NCBI GenBank assembly: GCA_965205255.1 | Contig: OZ242051.1 | Location: 2,170,001-2,234,000, forward strand | From: G965205255 sp965205255 | Lineage (GTDB): Bacteria; Pseudomonadota; Gammaproteobacteria; Pseudomonadales; Endozoicomonadaceae | DNA: 64,000 nucleotides | Direction of reading: 5' to 3' | Shown: positions 49,131 to 58,060 of the stretch, one piece after another | Numbering within the stretch: the first letter of the stretch is position 1 | How the letters are laid out: each line of letters starts with the position of its first letter | Program-made: the position numbers and the translations under genes | Notes under the pieces: generated by a model | The model's input: the letters and a program-made list of their open reading frames with translations, nothing else | Database searches by the model: none | Told to the model about the DNA's origin: nothing

Positions 49131-50675
49131 TTAGTGTTTTAAATGTGTTAACCGAAGTCCGCTAATGAAAAGACATACACCATAAACCAGCAACCCTGAT
49201 ATGACCAAAATGCTTAGGTGTACTACTTGTGTGGACGATTTCCATGCCAACCAGTCAGCAGTTGGAGCATTTAAAAGAGTTAATACCAAAGCCATCATCA
49301 CTGTTGCAAACAACAATTGAAATATAAAGAGTTTCCAACCATTTAATGGAATAAATATTTTGTTTTTAACTAAACCGCGATACAGTAACCATGCGTTAAG
49401 AGAAGAAGAAAGACTAGTCGCCAGTGCCAGTCCTACATGTGCCAGTGGCCAGATAAGAATCAAATTCATTACCATATTTGCCACCAATGCTTTCACAGCA
49501 ATTTTAACCGGTTCCTTAACATCTTGCCGAGCAAAGTAGCCCGGTGCCAATACTTTAATAAGCATAAAAGCAGTTAGGCCTAATCCAAAAGCACGCAAGC
49601 TGCCAGAAGCCATCATTACGTCGTGGCTACTCATTTCACCATGATGAAAGACAGTTGAAAGCAATGGTTCGGCCAAAATGATTAATGCTACTGTTGAGGG
49701 AATGGCAATTAATAATATAATCCGGATAGCCCAGTCAAGCGTTTTAGAAAATTGCTTGATATTGTTTGTCGCATGCTGATGAGAGAGACTAGGTAAAATT
49801 ACACTAGCCACAGCCACACCGAATACACCTAAAGGAAGTTCGGCTAATCTGTCTGAATAATACAACCATGACACACTGCCGGTTTGAAGAAATGAGGCCA
49901 AGATACTATCTAGCAACAAGCTTATCTGACTGACAGATACGCCAAACAGTGCAGGCATCATCAGTTTCAAAATTCTTCTGACGCCGGGGTGATGCCAACC
50001 CCATTTTGGCGTGGGTAACATATGCAACTTTGCAAGAAAAGGAAACTGTAACGCAAGCTGTGAAAACCCTGCAATCATTACTCCCCAAGCCAGAGCCATT
50101 ACAGACGGACTCAGATACGGCGTAAGCAATATAGCCGAACCAATAAGGCTTAAATTAAGTAATACCGGCGTAAACGATGGAATAGCAAACTGCCCATAGG
50201 TATTCATTACCGAACCTGCAAACGCTGTTAATGAAATCAGCATTAAATAGGGAAAGGTAATTTGAAGCATCTGACCGGCCAGCTGAAGCTTTGACGGATC
50301 TTGATAAAACCCGGGTGCAAAAATATAGATGAGCAACGGTGCTGCGACAACACCAATGACCATTACCAGTAATAATGTCAGTCCTAAAGTTCCAGCTACG
50401 TAATCTACCAATTCTTTGACCGCTTTTTTTGAGCCTTTGGCTTTATACTCTGAAAGTACAGGTACAAATGCCTGAGAAAATGCGCCTTCAGCAAATAGAC
50501 GCCGAAGAAAATTGGGAATTCTAAACGCAATAAAAAAAGCATCAGCTGATGCACTTGAACCAAAATAACTTGCAATTACAATATCCCGAATAAGCCCCAA
50601 TACCCGAGAGGTCATTGTCATACACCCTACCAACAGGCTGGAACGAAGGTGAAGTTTTTTATTTATTTCAGACAA
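49131..50675 (-). CDS. murJ: lipid II flippase MurJ
   Basis: Inner-membrane flippase of the MOP superfamily, exporting lipid II for peptidoglycan assembly. 514 residues with about 14 hydrophobic helices. The N-terminal signature is intact (SRVLGLIRDIVIASYFG, ADAFFIAFRIPNFLRRLFAE, GAFSQAFVPVL). Arg30 and Asp45 match E. coli Arg24 and Asp39, needed for function. Start ATG 50675. rpsT normally lies divergently upstream; see the region entry 50676-51032. Confidence 0.97.
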   Translation of the reverse strand: MSEINKKLHLRSSLLVGCMTMTSRVLGLIRDIVIASYFGSSASADAFFIAFRIPNFLRRLFAEGAFSQAFVPVLSEYKAKGSKKAVKELVDYVAGTLGLTLLLVMVIGVVAAPLLIYIFAPGFYQDPSKLQLAGQMLQITFPYLMLISLTAFAGSVMNTYGQFAIPSFTPVLLNLSLIGSAILLTPYLSPSVMALAWGVMIAGFSQLALQFPFLAKLHMLPTPKWGWHHPGVRRILKLMMPALFGVSVSQISLLLDSILASFLQTGSVSWLYYSDRLAELPLGVFGVAVASVILPSLSHQHATNNIKQFSKTLDWAIRIILLIAIPSTVALIILAEPLLSTVFHHGEMSSHDVMMASGSLRAFGLGLTAFMLIKVLAPGYFARQDVKEPVKIAVKALVANMVMNLILIWPLAHVGLALATSLSSSLNAWLLYRGLVKNKIFIPLNGWKLFIFQLLFATVMMALVLTLLNAPTADWLAWKSSTQVVHLSILVISGLLVYGVCLFISGLRLTHLKH

Positions 50676-51032
50676 TGTTTATTTATCCTGGTTTAAATTC
50701 ATGGTAACAACGCACTCTCATCTACAAATCAGACTTTATAATACAAATACATGGGCTGGTCGATAATTTATTGTATAATACCCCGAATGTTGGTTCTAAC
50801 TTCTAGCGAAATTACTTTACTTTAGTCGTTATGCGTTAAATTTTCTCTCAATAACTGGAGAGACAATGGCTAACATTGGTTTATTTGTTTGAAAAAAGTG
50901 ATGACGCAAACTTGTATAACTAAAAAAATGTATTCTCTTCGGAGTTTGTAATATTTATTTTCATTTCAAAAGATACTACTGATAAAATCTCTCACATGAT
51001 AGAAACAATGACAACGGGAAGCCTTTTAAATA
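50676..51032. other. murJ-epd intergenic region, possible rpsT remnant
   Basis: The slot usually holding rpsT (ribosomal protein S20). It contains TATAAT at 50774-50779 and, at 50854-50892, GGAGAG followed by ATGGCTAACATT, the typical start of rpsT, and then a stop after eight codons. The 80 bases before it also resemble the MITE-like repeat (TTATGCGTTAAATTTTCTC). So this may be a truncated rpsT start joined to other DNA, or chance. No S20 coding sequence is present here. Confidence 0.35.
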
Positions 51033-52052
51033 ATGAAGTATCATTTAGCAATTAATGGTTATGGTCGTATTGGTCGTAGTATTTTGCGTGCATTCTATGA
51101 GCGTAAAGAATTACATAATATACTAAAAATCATTGCAATTAATGAACTGGCTGATCTTAAAACAATGGCTTACTTAACCCGTTATGACTCCACGCACGGT
51201 CGTTTTCCAGATCAGATTGATTGCAAGGGAGAATCATTGTGCATTGGCAAGGATCATATTAAAGTCTCTCATGCAAAATCACCTGAGGACCTTCCTTGGC
51301 AGAAAGAGACTATTGATCTTTTACTCGAATGCTCAGGATCTTATAAATCAAGATTTATTGCAGAGCAATACCTGAACGCCGGTGCTCAACGGTTACTTTT
51401 TTCTCAACCAGCCGGTTCTGATGTTGATAACACTATTGTTTATGGCATTAATCACGATACACTTAGCCAAAATCACCGCATCGTCTCTAATGGCTCATGC
51501 ACAACGAATGCCATAGTACCAGTATTAAAATTATTACACGATGAATTTTGTGTTAAGGAAGGCACTACGACCACAGTACATTCAGCAATGAATGATCAAC
51601 CAGTTACCGATGCTTATCATCAGACTAATCTTCGTCTCACGCGAGCTGCCATGCAAGCTGTTATTCCGGTGGAAACAAGGCTACATAAAGGAATAGAGCG
51701 ATTACTACCTGAGTTGGCTGGTTGCTTTAGTTCTATTGCTATTCGGGTTCCTACAATCAATGTGTCGTTAATTGATCTAACAGTTAGAACTTCTCGAAAA
51801 ACAACAGCTGATGATGTTAATGCTTTTTTACAAGGTGCAGCTAACCTCAACAACTATCAAAATATTATTGACTTTTCTGATGAGCCTCATGCGTCAGTAG
51901 ACTTTAATCACAATGCAAACTCCGTCGTGATTGACGGAACTCAAACCAGAGTGAGCAATAATCACTTAATTAAACTGGTTTGCTGGTTTGATAATGAATG
52001 GGGATTTGCTAACAGAATGCTTGATACGGCTGTGGCATGGTTATCAAAATAA
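51033..52052 (+). CDS. epd: erythrose-4-phosphate dehydrogenase Epd
   Basis: NAD-dependent oxidation of erythrose 4-phosphate to 4-phosphoerythronate, the first step towards the PdxJ substrate in vitamin B6 synthesis. 339 residues, the same as E. coli Epd. Rossmann INGYGRIGRS; catalytic Cys156 in SNGSCTTN and His183 in TVHSAMNDQ. It has the Epd-type AINELAD and HSAMNDQPVTDAYH rather than the NDL/TATQ motifs of GapA. NGSCTTN replaces the common NASCTTN. It lies between murJ and the kinase gene, an unusual site; gap-like activity cannot be excluded. Confidence 0.9.
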   Translation: MKYHLAINGYGRIGRSILRAFYERKELHNILKIIAINELADLKTMAYLTRYDSTHGRFPDQIDCKGESLCIGKDHIKVSHAKSPEDLPWQKETIDLLLECSGSYKSRFIAEQYLNAGAQRLLFSQPAGSDVDNTIVYGINHDTLSQNHRIVSNGSCTTNAIVPVLKLLHDEFCVKEGTTTTVHSAMNDQPVTDAYHQTNLRLTRAAMQAVIPVETRLHKGIERLLPELAGCFSSIAIRVPTINVSLIDLTVRTSRKTTADDVNAFLQGAANLNNYQNIIDFSDEPHASVDFNHNANSVVIDGTQTRVSNNHLIKLVCWFDNEWGFANRMLDTAVAWLSK

Positions 52053-52060
52053 GCAGGTTA

Positions 52061-52140
52061 TACAAAACCTGCTGGTAACTTCTTATTGTGCAGTTTTTCT
52101 GATCTTACTGTTATGCGTTGAAGTTCCTTGCAATAATCTC
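52061..52140. repeat. MITE-like fragment
   Basis: TACAAAACCTGCTGGTAAC, TTCTGATCTTACTGTTATGCG and GTTCCTTGCAATAA follow the order of the 42157 element's left half. It starts nine bases after the epd stop; the next 240 bases to the kinase gene show nothing else. Confidence 0.55.
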
Positions 52141-52380
52141 AGTTTGATATAGTTATACAGCAACAAGTACTGTGTGCTTAATAGTGATCCGGCTCAGCAA
52201 CCTTAGTTTTATTTTCTCATGGGTGGGTTCAAAAAATTGAATCGGAAGCCGTGGTGCACGAGAAAACTCAATCACTATTTTTTTATTGCATACACCAGGT
52301 TACGAAGATACTAACTAATGTAGTTATATGGTTACCTGATTATGTACAAATATTAACCAAATTTTAAAGAAAAATTGGTA

Positions 52381-53913
52381 TTACTCACCATTATCAATCG
52401 GCAGTGTAAATTCAAAAATAGCGCCACTTTCAGGGTTTCTTTTATAGCATAAACTGCCTTTATGCACCTCAACAATAGAATGGCACACTGACAAACCTAT
52501 ACCCATTCCAGATGATTTTGTTGAAAAAAATGGTGTAAATAGTTTTCTTTCATCTTCTTCTTTTAAACCATGCCCTCTATCAATAACCGACACTTTAATG
52601 AATTGGTTATCTTGTTTAGCGGTTTTAACCCACACACCAATATTTCGTGTATCTTCATTTTTCATTGCTTCCATGGCATTTCTGATCAGATTAAGAGTAA
52701 CCTGTTGAATTTGAATAGGGTCAACTTTAATTAATGGAAGGTTATCAGTCAGATCCAGATGAATATTTACATTGTTATCTTTGGTATCAACTTCCGCCAG
52801 AGTCACTATATCGCGAATCATCTTATTGCATTCAATTACCTCTACTACATGCTGTGGCTTACGCACAAAGTTTTTGATTCGTGAAACAATATTACCCGCC
52901 CGACAGGCTTGAATTTCTATTTTGTCCATAACATCTGTTAATGTCTCCATATCTGGAGTCTCATGACGTATAATTCGCGTGCATGCCTGTGCGTAGTTAT
53001 TAATGGCTGTTAATGGCTGATTAACTTCATGAGCAAAACCAGATGCCATCTCTCCCATGCTGCTTAAACGAGACATATGGGTAAGCTTATCTTTTTGATG
53101 CTGAATTTCATGTTCCATACGATGAAGCTCCGACTCCTGCTTCAACTTTTCGGAAATATCTGAAAAAACAATAACCGCACCCGATGGAATAAGCTCACAA
53201 GGGTTAATGATAGGTGTCACTGAGTAACTAACTGGAATTTGTCCGCCTGTATTATTCCAAAAAACAGCGCGGTTGACGTGTTGTACAATGCCTTTTTCCA
53301 ATGTGATTTTTACGGGAGGTTTTTTTTCCAGAAAAAGCTGTTTACCAATGACTGAAGAAATACTCATATGATTGAGTTCATCAACAGACCATCCAAGTGT
53401 GCTGGCCGCCGCTGGATTAGCGAAGGTAATACAGCCTTTCAAATCAACTCCAAAAACGCCTTCATGCATTGCCTGAAGAATGCGTTCATTACTGGCCTGA
53501 AGCTTAATGTTTTTTTCTTTTAATGCCAGTTCAAGCTGGCTCACTTTGATTTGAGTGGCAACCCGTGCAATCACTTCGTCAGGCTGAAAAGGTTTGGAAA
53601 TATAGTCTACAGCACCCATCTGTAAACCCTTTATTTTGTCACTGATTTCATCAAGTGCAGAAAGAAAAATAATGGATATATCTAAAGTTTCAGGGTCTTC
53701 CTTTAATAAACGACAAGTAGTAAATCCGTCCATTCCCGGCATTATAATATCAAGAAGAATAAGATTTGGCTTAGCCTCTTTAGCCAAGCGTATAGCGGTT
53801 TCACCAGTTTTAGCCACCAACAGTCTGTAGTTTCGCCCCTTTAACGTTTCCAGCAAAACATTTAAATTGGCCGGGCTATCATCAGCTATTAGAATGGTAC
53901 TCGTCGAAACCAT
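52381..53913 (-). CDS. REC-PAS-histidine kinase
   Basis: 510 residues with a receiver domain first: Asp11/Asp12 and phospho-acceptor Asp55 in LILLDIIMPGMDG, Lys107 in SKPF. A PAS domain follows (about 140-255, AMHEGVFGVDLKGCITFANPA), then HisKA with His295 in GFAHEVNQPLTAINNYAQ. The HATPase_c domain has NLIRNAMEAM, DRGHGL and GMGIGLSVCHSIVEVHKG. No transmembrane segment, so it is cytoplasmic. Its receiver is likely the input or a regulatory partner, as no output domain exists. It lies between ileS and epd with its own upstream region after a terminator. The signal is unknown. Confidence 0.92.
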   Translation of the reverse strand: MVSTSTILIADDSPANLNVLLETLKGRNYRLLVAKTGETAIRLAKEAKPNLILLDIIMPGMDGFTTCRLLKEDPETLDISIIFLSALDEISDKIKGLQMGAVDYISKPFQPDEVIARVATQIKVSQLELALKEKNIKLQASNERILQAMHEGVFGVDLKGCITFANPAAASTLGWSVDELNHMSISSVIGKQLFLEKKPPVKITLEKGIVQHVNRAVFWNNTGGQIPVSYSVTPIINPCELIPSGAVIVFSDISEKLKQESELHRMEHEIQHQKDKLTHMSRLSSMGEMASGFAHEVNQPLTAINNYAQACTRIIRHETPDMETLTDVMDKIEIQACRAGNIVSRIKNFVRKPQHVVEVIECNKMIRDIVTLAEVDTKDNNVNIHLDLTDNLPLIKVDPIQIQQVTLNLIRNAMEAMKNEDTRNIGVWVKTAKQDNQFIKVSVIDRGHGLKEEDERKLFTPFFSTKSSGMGIGLSVCHSIVEVHKGSLCYKRNPESGAIFEFTLPIDNGE

Positions 53914-53952
53914 TATTTACCACTTTATAAGTAAAAAATAATATAACAAAGT

Positions 53953-53983
53953 AAAAAAAGGCTAAACATTTTGTTTAGCCTTT
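53953..53983 (-). terminator. rho-independent terminator of ileS
   Basis: An 11-bp stem AAAGGCTAAAC/GTTTAGCCTTT (53957-53983) with a five-base loop is followed on the - strand by a run of T. It lies 65 bases after the ileS stop and separates ileS from the kinase gene. Confidence 0.88.
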
Positions 53984-54047
53984 GAGAAAATACACCATTT
54001 ATAGAGAAATCGCACTATTTTATTTGAGTATTTTAATCACCGCAACT

Positions 54048-56867
54048 CTATGCAAAAAGCCTTTTTTCGCCGTCACCGTCCACATTTTCTATGCAGCGAC
54101 CACATAACTCTGTATGTGCTGAGTTCAGACCCACATCTTCACGCCGGTGCCAACACCTTACGCACTTCTTATTGGTAGAAGGTGTTACCGTTAATTTAAG
54201 TGATGTAAGATCAGTATCATAAGATTCAGAGTCCGCACTGGAAAGAGGCTTAAGTATAGCCTCAGAGGTAATGAGAATAAAACGCAACTCTTTGTCCAGC
54301 TTGCTCAATATTTCATGGAGCGAGTCATCAACATAAAGTGTAACACTTGCTTCCAAAGCGCTACCGATAGTGCCGGCTTTTCTTTCTTTTTCAAGTGCTT
54401 TATTCGTTTGTTCACGAACGGCAAGTACCTGAGTCCAAAAATCATTATCAAAGATCTTATCACTCAGGGGTATTAGTTGATCGTACCAAAGGCTCAAGTG
54501 AACCGACTCTGAACGATCGCCTGGCATTACCTGCCAAATTTCTTCGGCTGTAAAGCTTAGTATGGGAGATATCCAGCGCACAAAAGCCTCAGCAATGTAG
54601 TAAAGCGCAGTCTGGCAGCTACGCCTTGCCAGACTGTCTTTTTGGGTTGTGTACTGGCGGTCTTTGATTACATCCAGATAGAATCCACCCAAATCATTTA
54701 TACAGAAGTTATGCAGTTTATGATAGATGGTACTAAAGCTATAGGTGTCATAAGCTTCGCAAATGTCTTGTTGCAAATGCAAAGCACGATCCACTACCCA
54801 TCTGTCTAATGGCAACATATTATCAGGTGAAATACAGTCTTTTTCCGGATCAAAACCATTAAGATTTGCCAGAAGAAAGCGTGCAGTATTTCGAATGCGA
54901 CGATAAGCTTCTGCTGTACGCTTAAATATCTCTTTCGATACCGCCATATCGGTAGAATAATCAACAGAAGAGACCCATAAACGTAGTATGTCGCCACCAA
55001 GCCCGTTGGTGATTTCTTTAGGAGAGATTGTATTGCCTAATGATTTGGACATTTTATGTCCATGCTCATCTACTGTAAAACCATGAGTTAATAAATGCTT
55101 ATAAGGAGCGCTGTTATTCATAGCCAAGCCGGTTTTCAGCGATGACTGAAACCAGCCCCTGTGCTGATCAGAGCCTTCAAGATATAAGTCAGCCGGATAT
55201 CCAAGATTTCTGGATTTTATGACAGCTTCATGACTTACTCCCGAATCAAACCATACATCCAGTGTGTCAGTGATTTTTATATAATGTTCAGCATCCTCAG
55301 AAGAGAGCAACTCAGAAGGTTCCAGATCAAACCACGAATCTATTCCGGATTTTTCAATACGCTGAGCCACTTTTGCCATTAGATTTTCATTATCAGGGTG
55401 TAGTTTAAATGTATCTTTATGGACAAATAGCGTAATAGGTACTCCCCAAGTACGTTGACGGGAAATACACCAGTCAGGACTTCCGTTTAACATAAGTTCA
55501 AGACGTTTTTTTCCCCATGCCGGAGTAAAAGTAATATCTTTTAGCGATTGTTTGCAGAGTTTTAGCAAATGATTTTGCTTCATACTAATAAACCACTGAG
55601 GTGTGGCCCTGAAAATCAGAGGTGTTTTTGTTCGCCAACAATGCGGATAGCTATGAGTTATTTTTTCTTCGTACAACAAATTCCCTTTTTCATTGACAAG
55701 ATTTACTATTTTGAGGTCAACTTTATAAACATGCTCGCCGGCAACATACTCAACATTGTCTGCGAATACTCCTGCATCATTGAGTAAATTCAGTGTTCCA
55801 AGACCGTATTTCTTTCCAGTATTAAAGTCATCTAAACCATGATCTGGCGAAGTATGTACACACCCTGTACCTGAATCGATAGTAACATGTTCACCCAAAA
55901 TTAAAGGCAGGATCTTTTGATAAAAAGGGTGATAAACCTGAAGGTTTTCCAGTGATTGTCCGGATGTCCTACCCAGCACTTTAACATCAGACCATCCAAG
56001 CTTCTCTGTTACAGTCTCTGATAAATCTTCGGCCAGAACAAAGCACTGCTCTCCTTTGGATGTATTGCACTGAATCAGCACATACGTAAGCTCTGCACCA
56101 AGAGACACCGCCTGACTGGAAGGTAACGTCCATGGTGTTGTTGTCCAGATGACCACAGAAATATCACAATTTGGTTCCTTCGCAAGGGCAAATGACTGAC
56201 AAAAAGTGGCTTTGTCCTTTACCGGATAACCTACATATATGGAGGTGGAAGTTTTATCCTGATACTCCACTTCCGCTTCAGCCAAGGCAGACTGACCCAC
56301 CACACTCCAGTATACCGGTTTAAATCCTCTTTGAAGATGACCATTGCTGATGATTTTTGCCAGTGATCGTACGATATTAGCTTCATAAGCAAAACTCATA
56401 CTCAAATAAGGGTTATCCCACTCACCCAGTATGCCTAAGCGAATAAAATCTTTCTTTTGACCTTCAACCTGCTTGATAGCATAGTCACGGCATTTTTTGC
56501 GAAAAGTTTTTTTATCTACTTTGACGCCCGCCTTACCAATTTTTTGCTCCACTTTGTGTTCAATAGGCAATCCGTGACAATCCCAGCCCGGCACATAAGG
56601 CGCATCAAATCCACTCAGTGTTTTGGATTTAATCACCATATCTTTGAGAACTTTATTGATAGCATGCCCTAAATGAATATCACCGTTGGCATAAGGGGGG
56701 CCATCGCCCAGCACAAACCTTTTTCGGCCATGGGACCATTGCCTGATTTTTCCATATAAATCTTTGTCAGTCCACGATTTAAGTATGGCTGGCTCTTTTT
56801 GAGGAAGACCTGCTTTCATGGGAAAACTGGTATATGGAAGATTTAATGTGGACTTATAGTCGCTCAT
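54048..56867 (-). CDS. ileS: isoleucyl-tRNA synthetase IleS
   Basis: Class I synthetase charging tRNA-Ile, with a CP1 editing domain that clears valine. 939 residues (E. coli 938). HIGH motif as HLGH (65-68) in PPYANGDIHLGHAINK; KMSKS at 605-609; editing-site stretch GTGCVHTSPDHG; C-terminal zinc site CVRCWHRRED...LCGRC. Start ATG 56867. In most gammaproteobacteria ileS lies between ribF and lspA; here it is 4-5 kb from murJ-ribF and lspA does not follow. Confidence 0.98.
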   Translation of the reverse strand: MSDYKSTLNLPYTSFPMKAGLPQKEPAILKSWTDKDLYGKIRQWSHGRKRFVLGDGPPYANGDIHLGHAINKVLKDMVIKSKTLSGFDAPYVPGWDCHGLPIEHKVEQKIGKAGVKVDKKTFRKKCRDYAIKQVEGQKKDFIRLGILGEWDNPYLSMSFAYEANIVRSLAKIISNGHLQRGFKPVYWSVVGQSALAEAEVEYQDKTSTSIYVGYPVKDKATFCQSFALAKEPNCDISVVIWTTTPWTLPSSQAVSLGAELTYVLIQCNTSKGEQCFVLAEDLSETVTEKLGWSDVKVLGRTSGQSLENLQVYHPFYQKILPLILGEHVTIDSGTGCVHTSPDHGLDDFNTGKKYGLGTLNLLNDAGVFADNVEYVAGEHVYKVDLKIVNLVNEKGNLLYEEKITHSYPHCWRTKTPLIFRATPQWFISMKQNHLLKLCKQSLKDITFTPAWGKKRLELMLNGSPDWCISRQRTWGVPITLFVHKDTFKLHPDNENLMAKVAQRIEKSGIDSWFDLEPSELLSSEDAEHYIKITDTLDVWFDSGVSHEAVIKSRNLGYPADLYLEGSDQHRGWFQSSLKTGLAMNNSAPYKHLLTHGFTVDEHGHKMSKSLGNTISPKEITNGLGGDILRLWVSSVDYSTDMAVSKEIFKRTAEAYRRIRNTARFLLANLNGFDPEKDCISPDNMLPLDRWVVDRALHLQQDICEAYDTYSFSTIYHKLHNFCINDLGGFYLDVIKDRQYTTQKDSLARRSCQTALYYIAEAFVRWISPILSFTAEEIWQVMPGDRSESVHLSLWYDQLIPLSDKIFDNDFWTQVLAVREQTNKALEKERKAGTIGSALEASVTLYVDDSLHEILSKLDKELRFILITSEAILKPLSSADSESYDTDLTSLKLTVTPSTNKKCVRCWHRREDVGLNSAHTELCGRCIENVDGDGEKRLFA

Positions 56868-57139
56868 GGCTACAAGGATATCCTGACTTCATTAGGTCGT
56901 TAATGACTCATGTGGTTAAAAAAAATACTTTAACTGGCAGAGGATAACCCATTGAGATACAACAGCCAAGCTTAAAATGACAGATTATTTTACTCTTTTC
57001 ATAAAAAACTCTTTTTTGCGAGGTTAAGACCTATGTCGTACAAACTTTTCAAGATAACAGTATTCTAAATTCCCATAATATTTTTGATTAGTGATTTCAA
57101 CATTTTCGTAAATAAAACTAATCATGCGAGGTTAAATTA

Positions 57140-57745
57140 ATGAGTAGAACCATAAAAACGCAAAACTCTACAGCTCAGAATAGGCACTACAGCCACCTGC
57201 GCTTGCTTAAAAAAATAGTACGAATGGGCCTTCATGCTGTTGAAAAAACTCTGGATTCAACTGTGATTGTGGGGGCTGGGGTTGGAAGCTACTGGTCGCC
57301 GATTGGAGCCGGTTTATTAGCAACGAGCTACTTTGGTAGCAAAAGCCTTCTCAAAAGAGCGATCGCTTACATACAGGTGAAACCTGCTATCACGAGCAAG
57401 ACAGAAGTTGCTGAAAAAAAGAAAGATTCACCAAAATTTCCCGTAAAAGATGAAACAACTGAAAGCTTCAGTATCAAAATTTCCGGTGTTCAACAACCAG
57501 GATTTAAAGTAAGGGTTCCATCTCATGAAGCCATGACAACGGAGCCAGTCAGATCACCTGATAAAGAATTTGAGCATAAATTAGAAAAAATGATACAAAT
57601 AACAGCAGACAATATAGCCACAATCACTCAAAAAAAGGTTGATGAAGCTATCAAAAAATCCTTTACAAAGAAAAAAAGCGGCCTCAAGAGGCTGAATGGT
57701 TTACTGCCACAGCGCAGAGCCATGCGCAGAAAAGGAAAACTTTAA
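57140..57745 (+). CDS. hypothetical protein
   Basis: 201 residues, not recognised. A basic N-terminus is followed by one hydrophobic Gly-rich segment (about 40-66, STVIVGAGVGSYWSPIGAGL), a Lys/Glu/Thr/Ser-rich central region, a predicted coiled or helical part (FEHKLEKMIQITADNIATI) and a very basic tail (QRRAMRRKGKL). Possibly membrane-attached or nucleic-acid-binding; both are guesses. Start ATG 57140 with GCGAGGTT about nine bases upstream. The same GCGAGGTTAA stands 106 bases earlier, before an 11-codon frame at 57033. A strong terminator follows. Confidence 0.65.
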   Translation: MSRTIKTQNSTAQNRHYSHLRLLKKIVRMGLHAVEKTLDSTVIVGAGVGSYWSPIGAGLLATSYFGSKSLLKRAIAYIQVKPAITSKTEVAEKKKDSPKFPVKDETTESFSIKISGVQQPGFKVRVPSHEAMTTEPVRSPDKEFEHKLEKMIQITADNIATITQKKVDEAIKKSFTKKKSGLKRLNGLLPQRRAMRRKGKL

Positions 57746-57812
57746 CAACCTGAGTCTTAAAATTACGCCCTGAATGCAAGGGCTAAAATTTTTAGAAACC
57801 TTCTTTCAGAGG

Positions 57813-57841
57813 TTGTTGCAAGCTAGGCAACAATTTTTTTT
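57813..57841 (+). terminator. rho-independent terminator
   Basis: Stem TTGTTGC (57813-57819) / GCAACAA (57827-57833), seven-base loop, then eight T. It lies 68 bases after the hypothetical gene. Confidence 0.9.
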
Positions 57842-57902
57842 ACTAAGAACATTGTTACTAAAAAATGGTTTTATAGTTTCTGGGGCTCATTCGGAGAAAT
57901 AT

Positions 57903-57956
57903 AAATTTGCAGTAATTTGCAGTAATTTGCAGTAAAAAGTAAGGTAAAACCTTACT
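57903..57956 (+). promoter_or_regulatory. 10-bp direct repeats and palindrome upstream of the M66 protease gene
   Basis: Three tandem copies of a 10-bp unit ATTTGCAGTA (57904-57933) are followed by a perfect 8-bp inverted repeat AGTAAGGT-AAA-ACCTTACT (57938-57956). The 10-bp spacing puts the repeats on one DNA face, as in multi-site operators. The protease gene starts 104 bases downstream. Regulatory role is inferred. Confidence 0.5.
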
Positions 57957-58060
57957 GGAAATTGATAAGGTATCTTATATACTTTAGATGTCTGAAAATA
58001 GTTCTACCTTCCGCACACTTCATCCAGATTTAAATATATTTCGAGAAGAGGTATTTCCTG

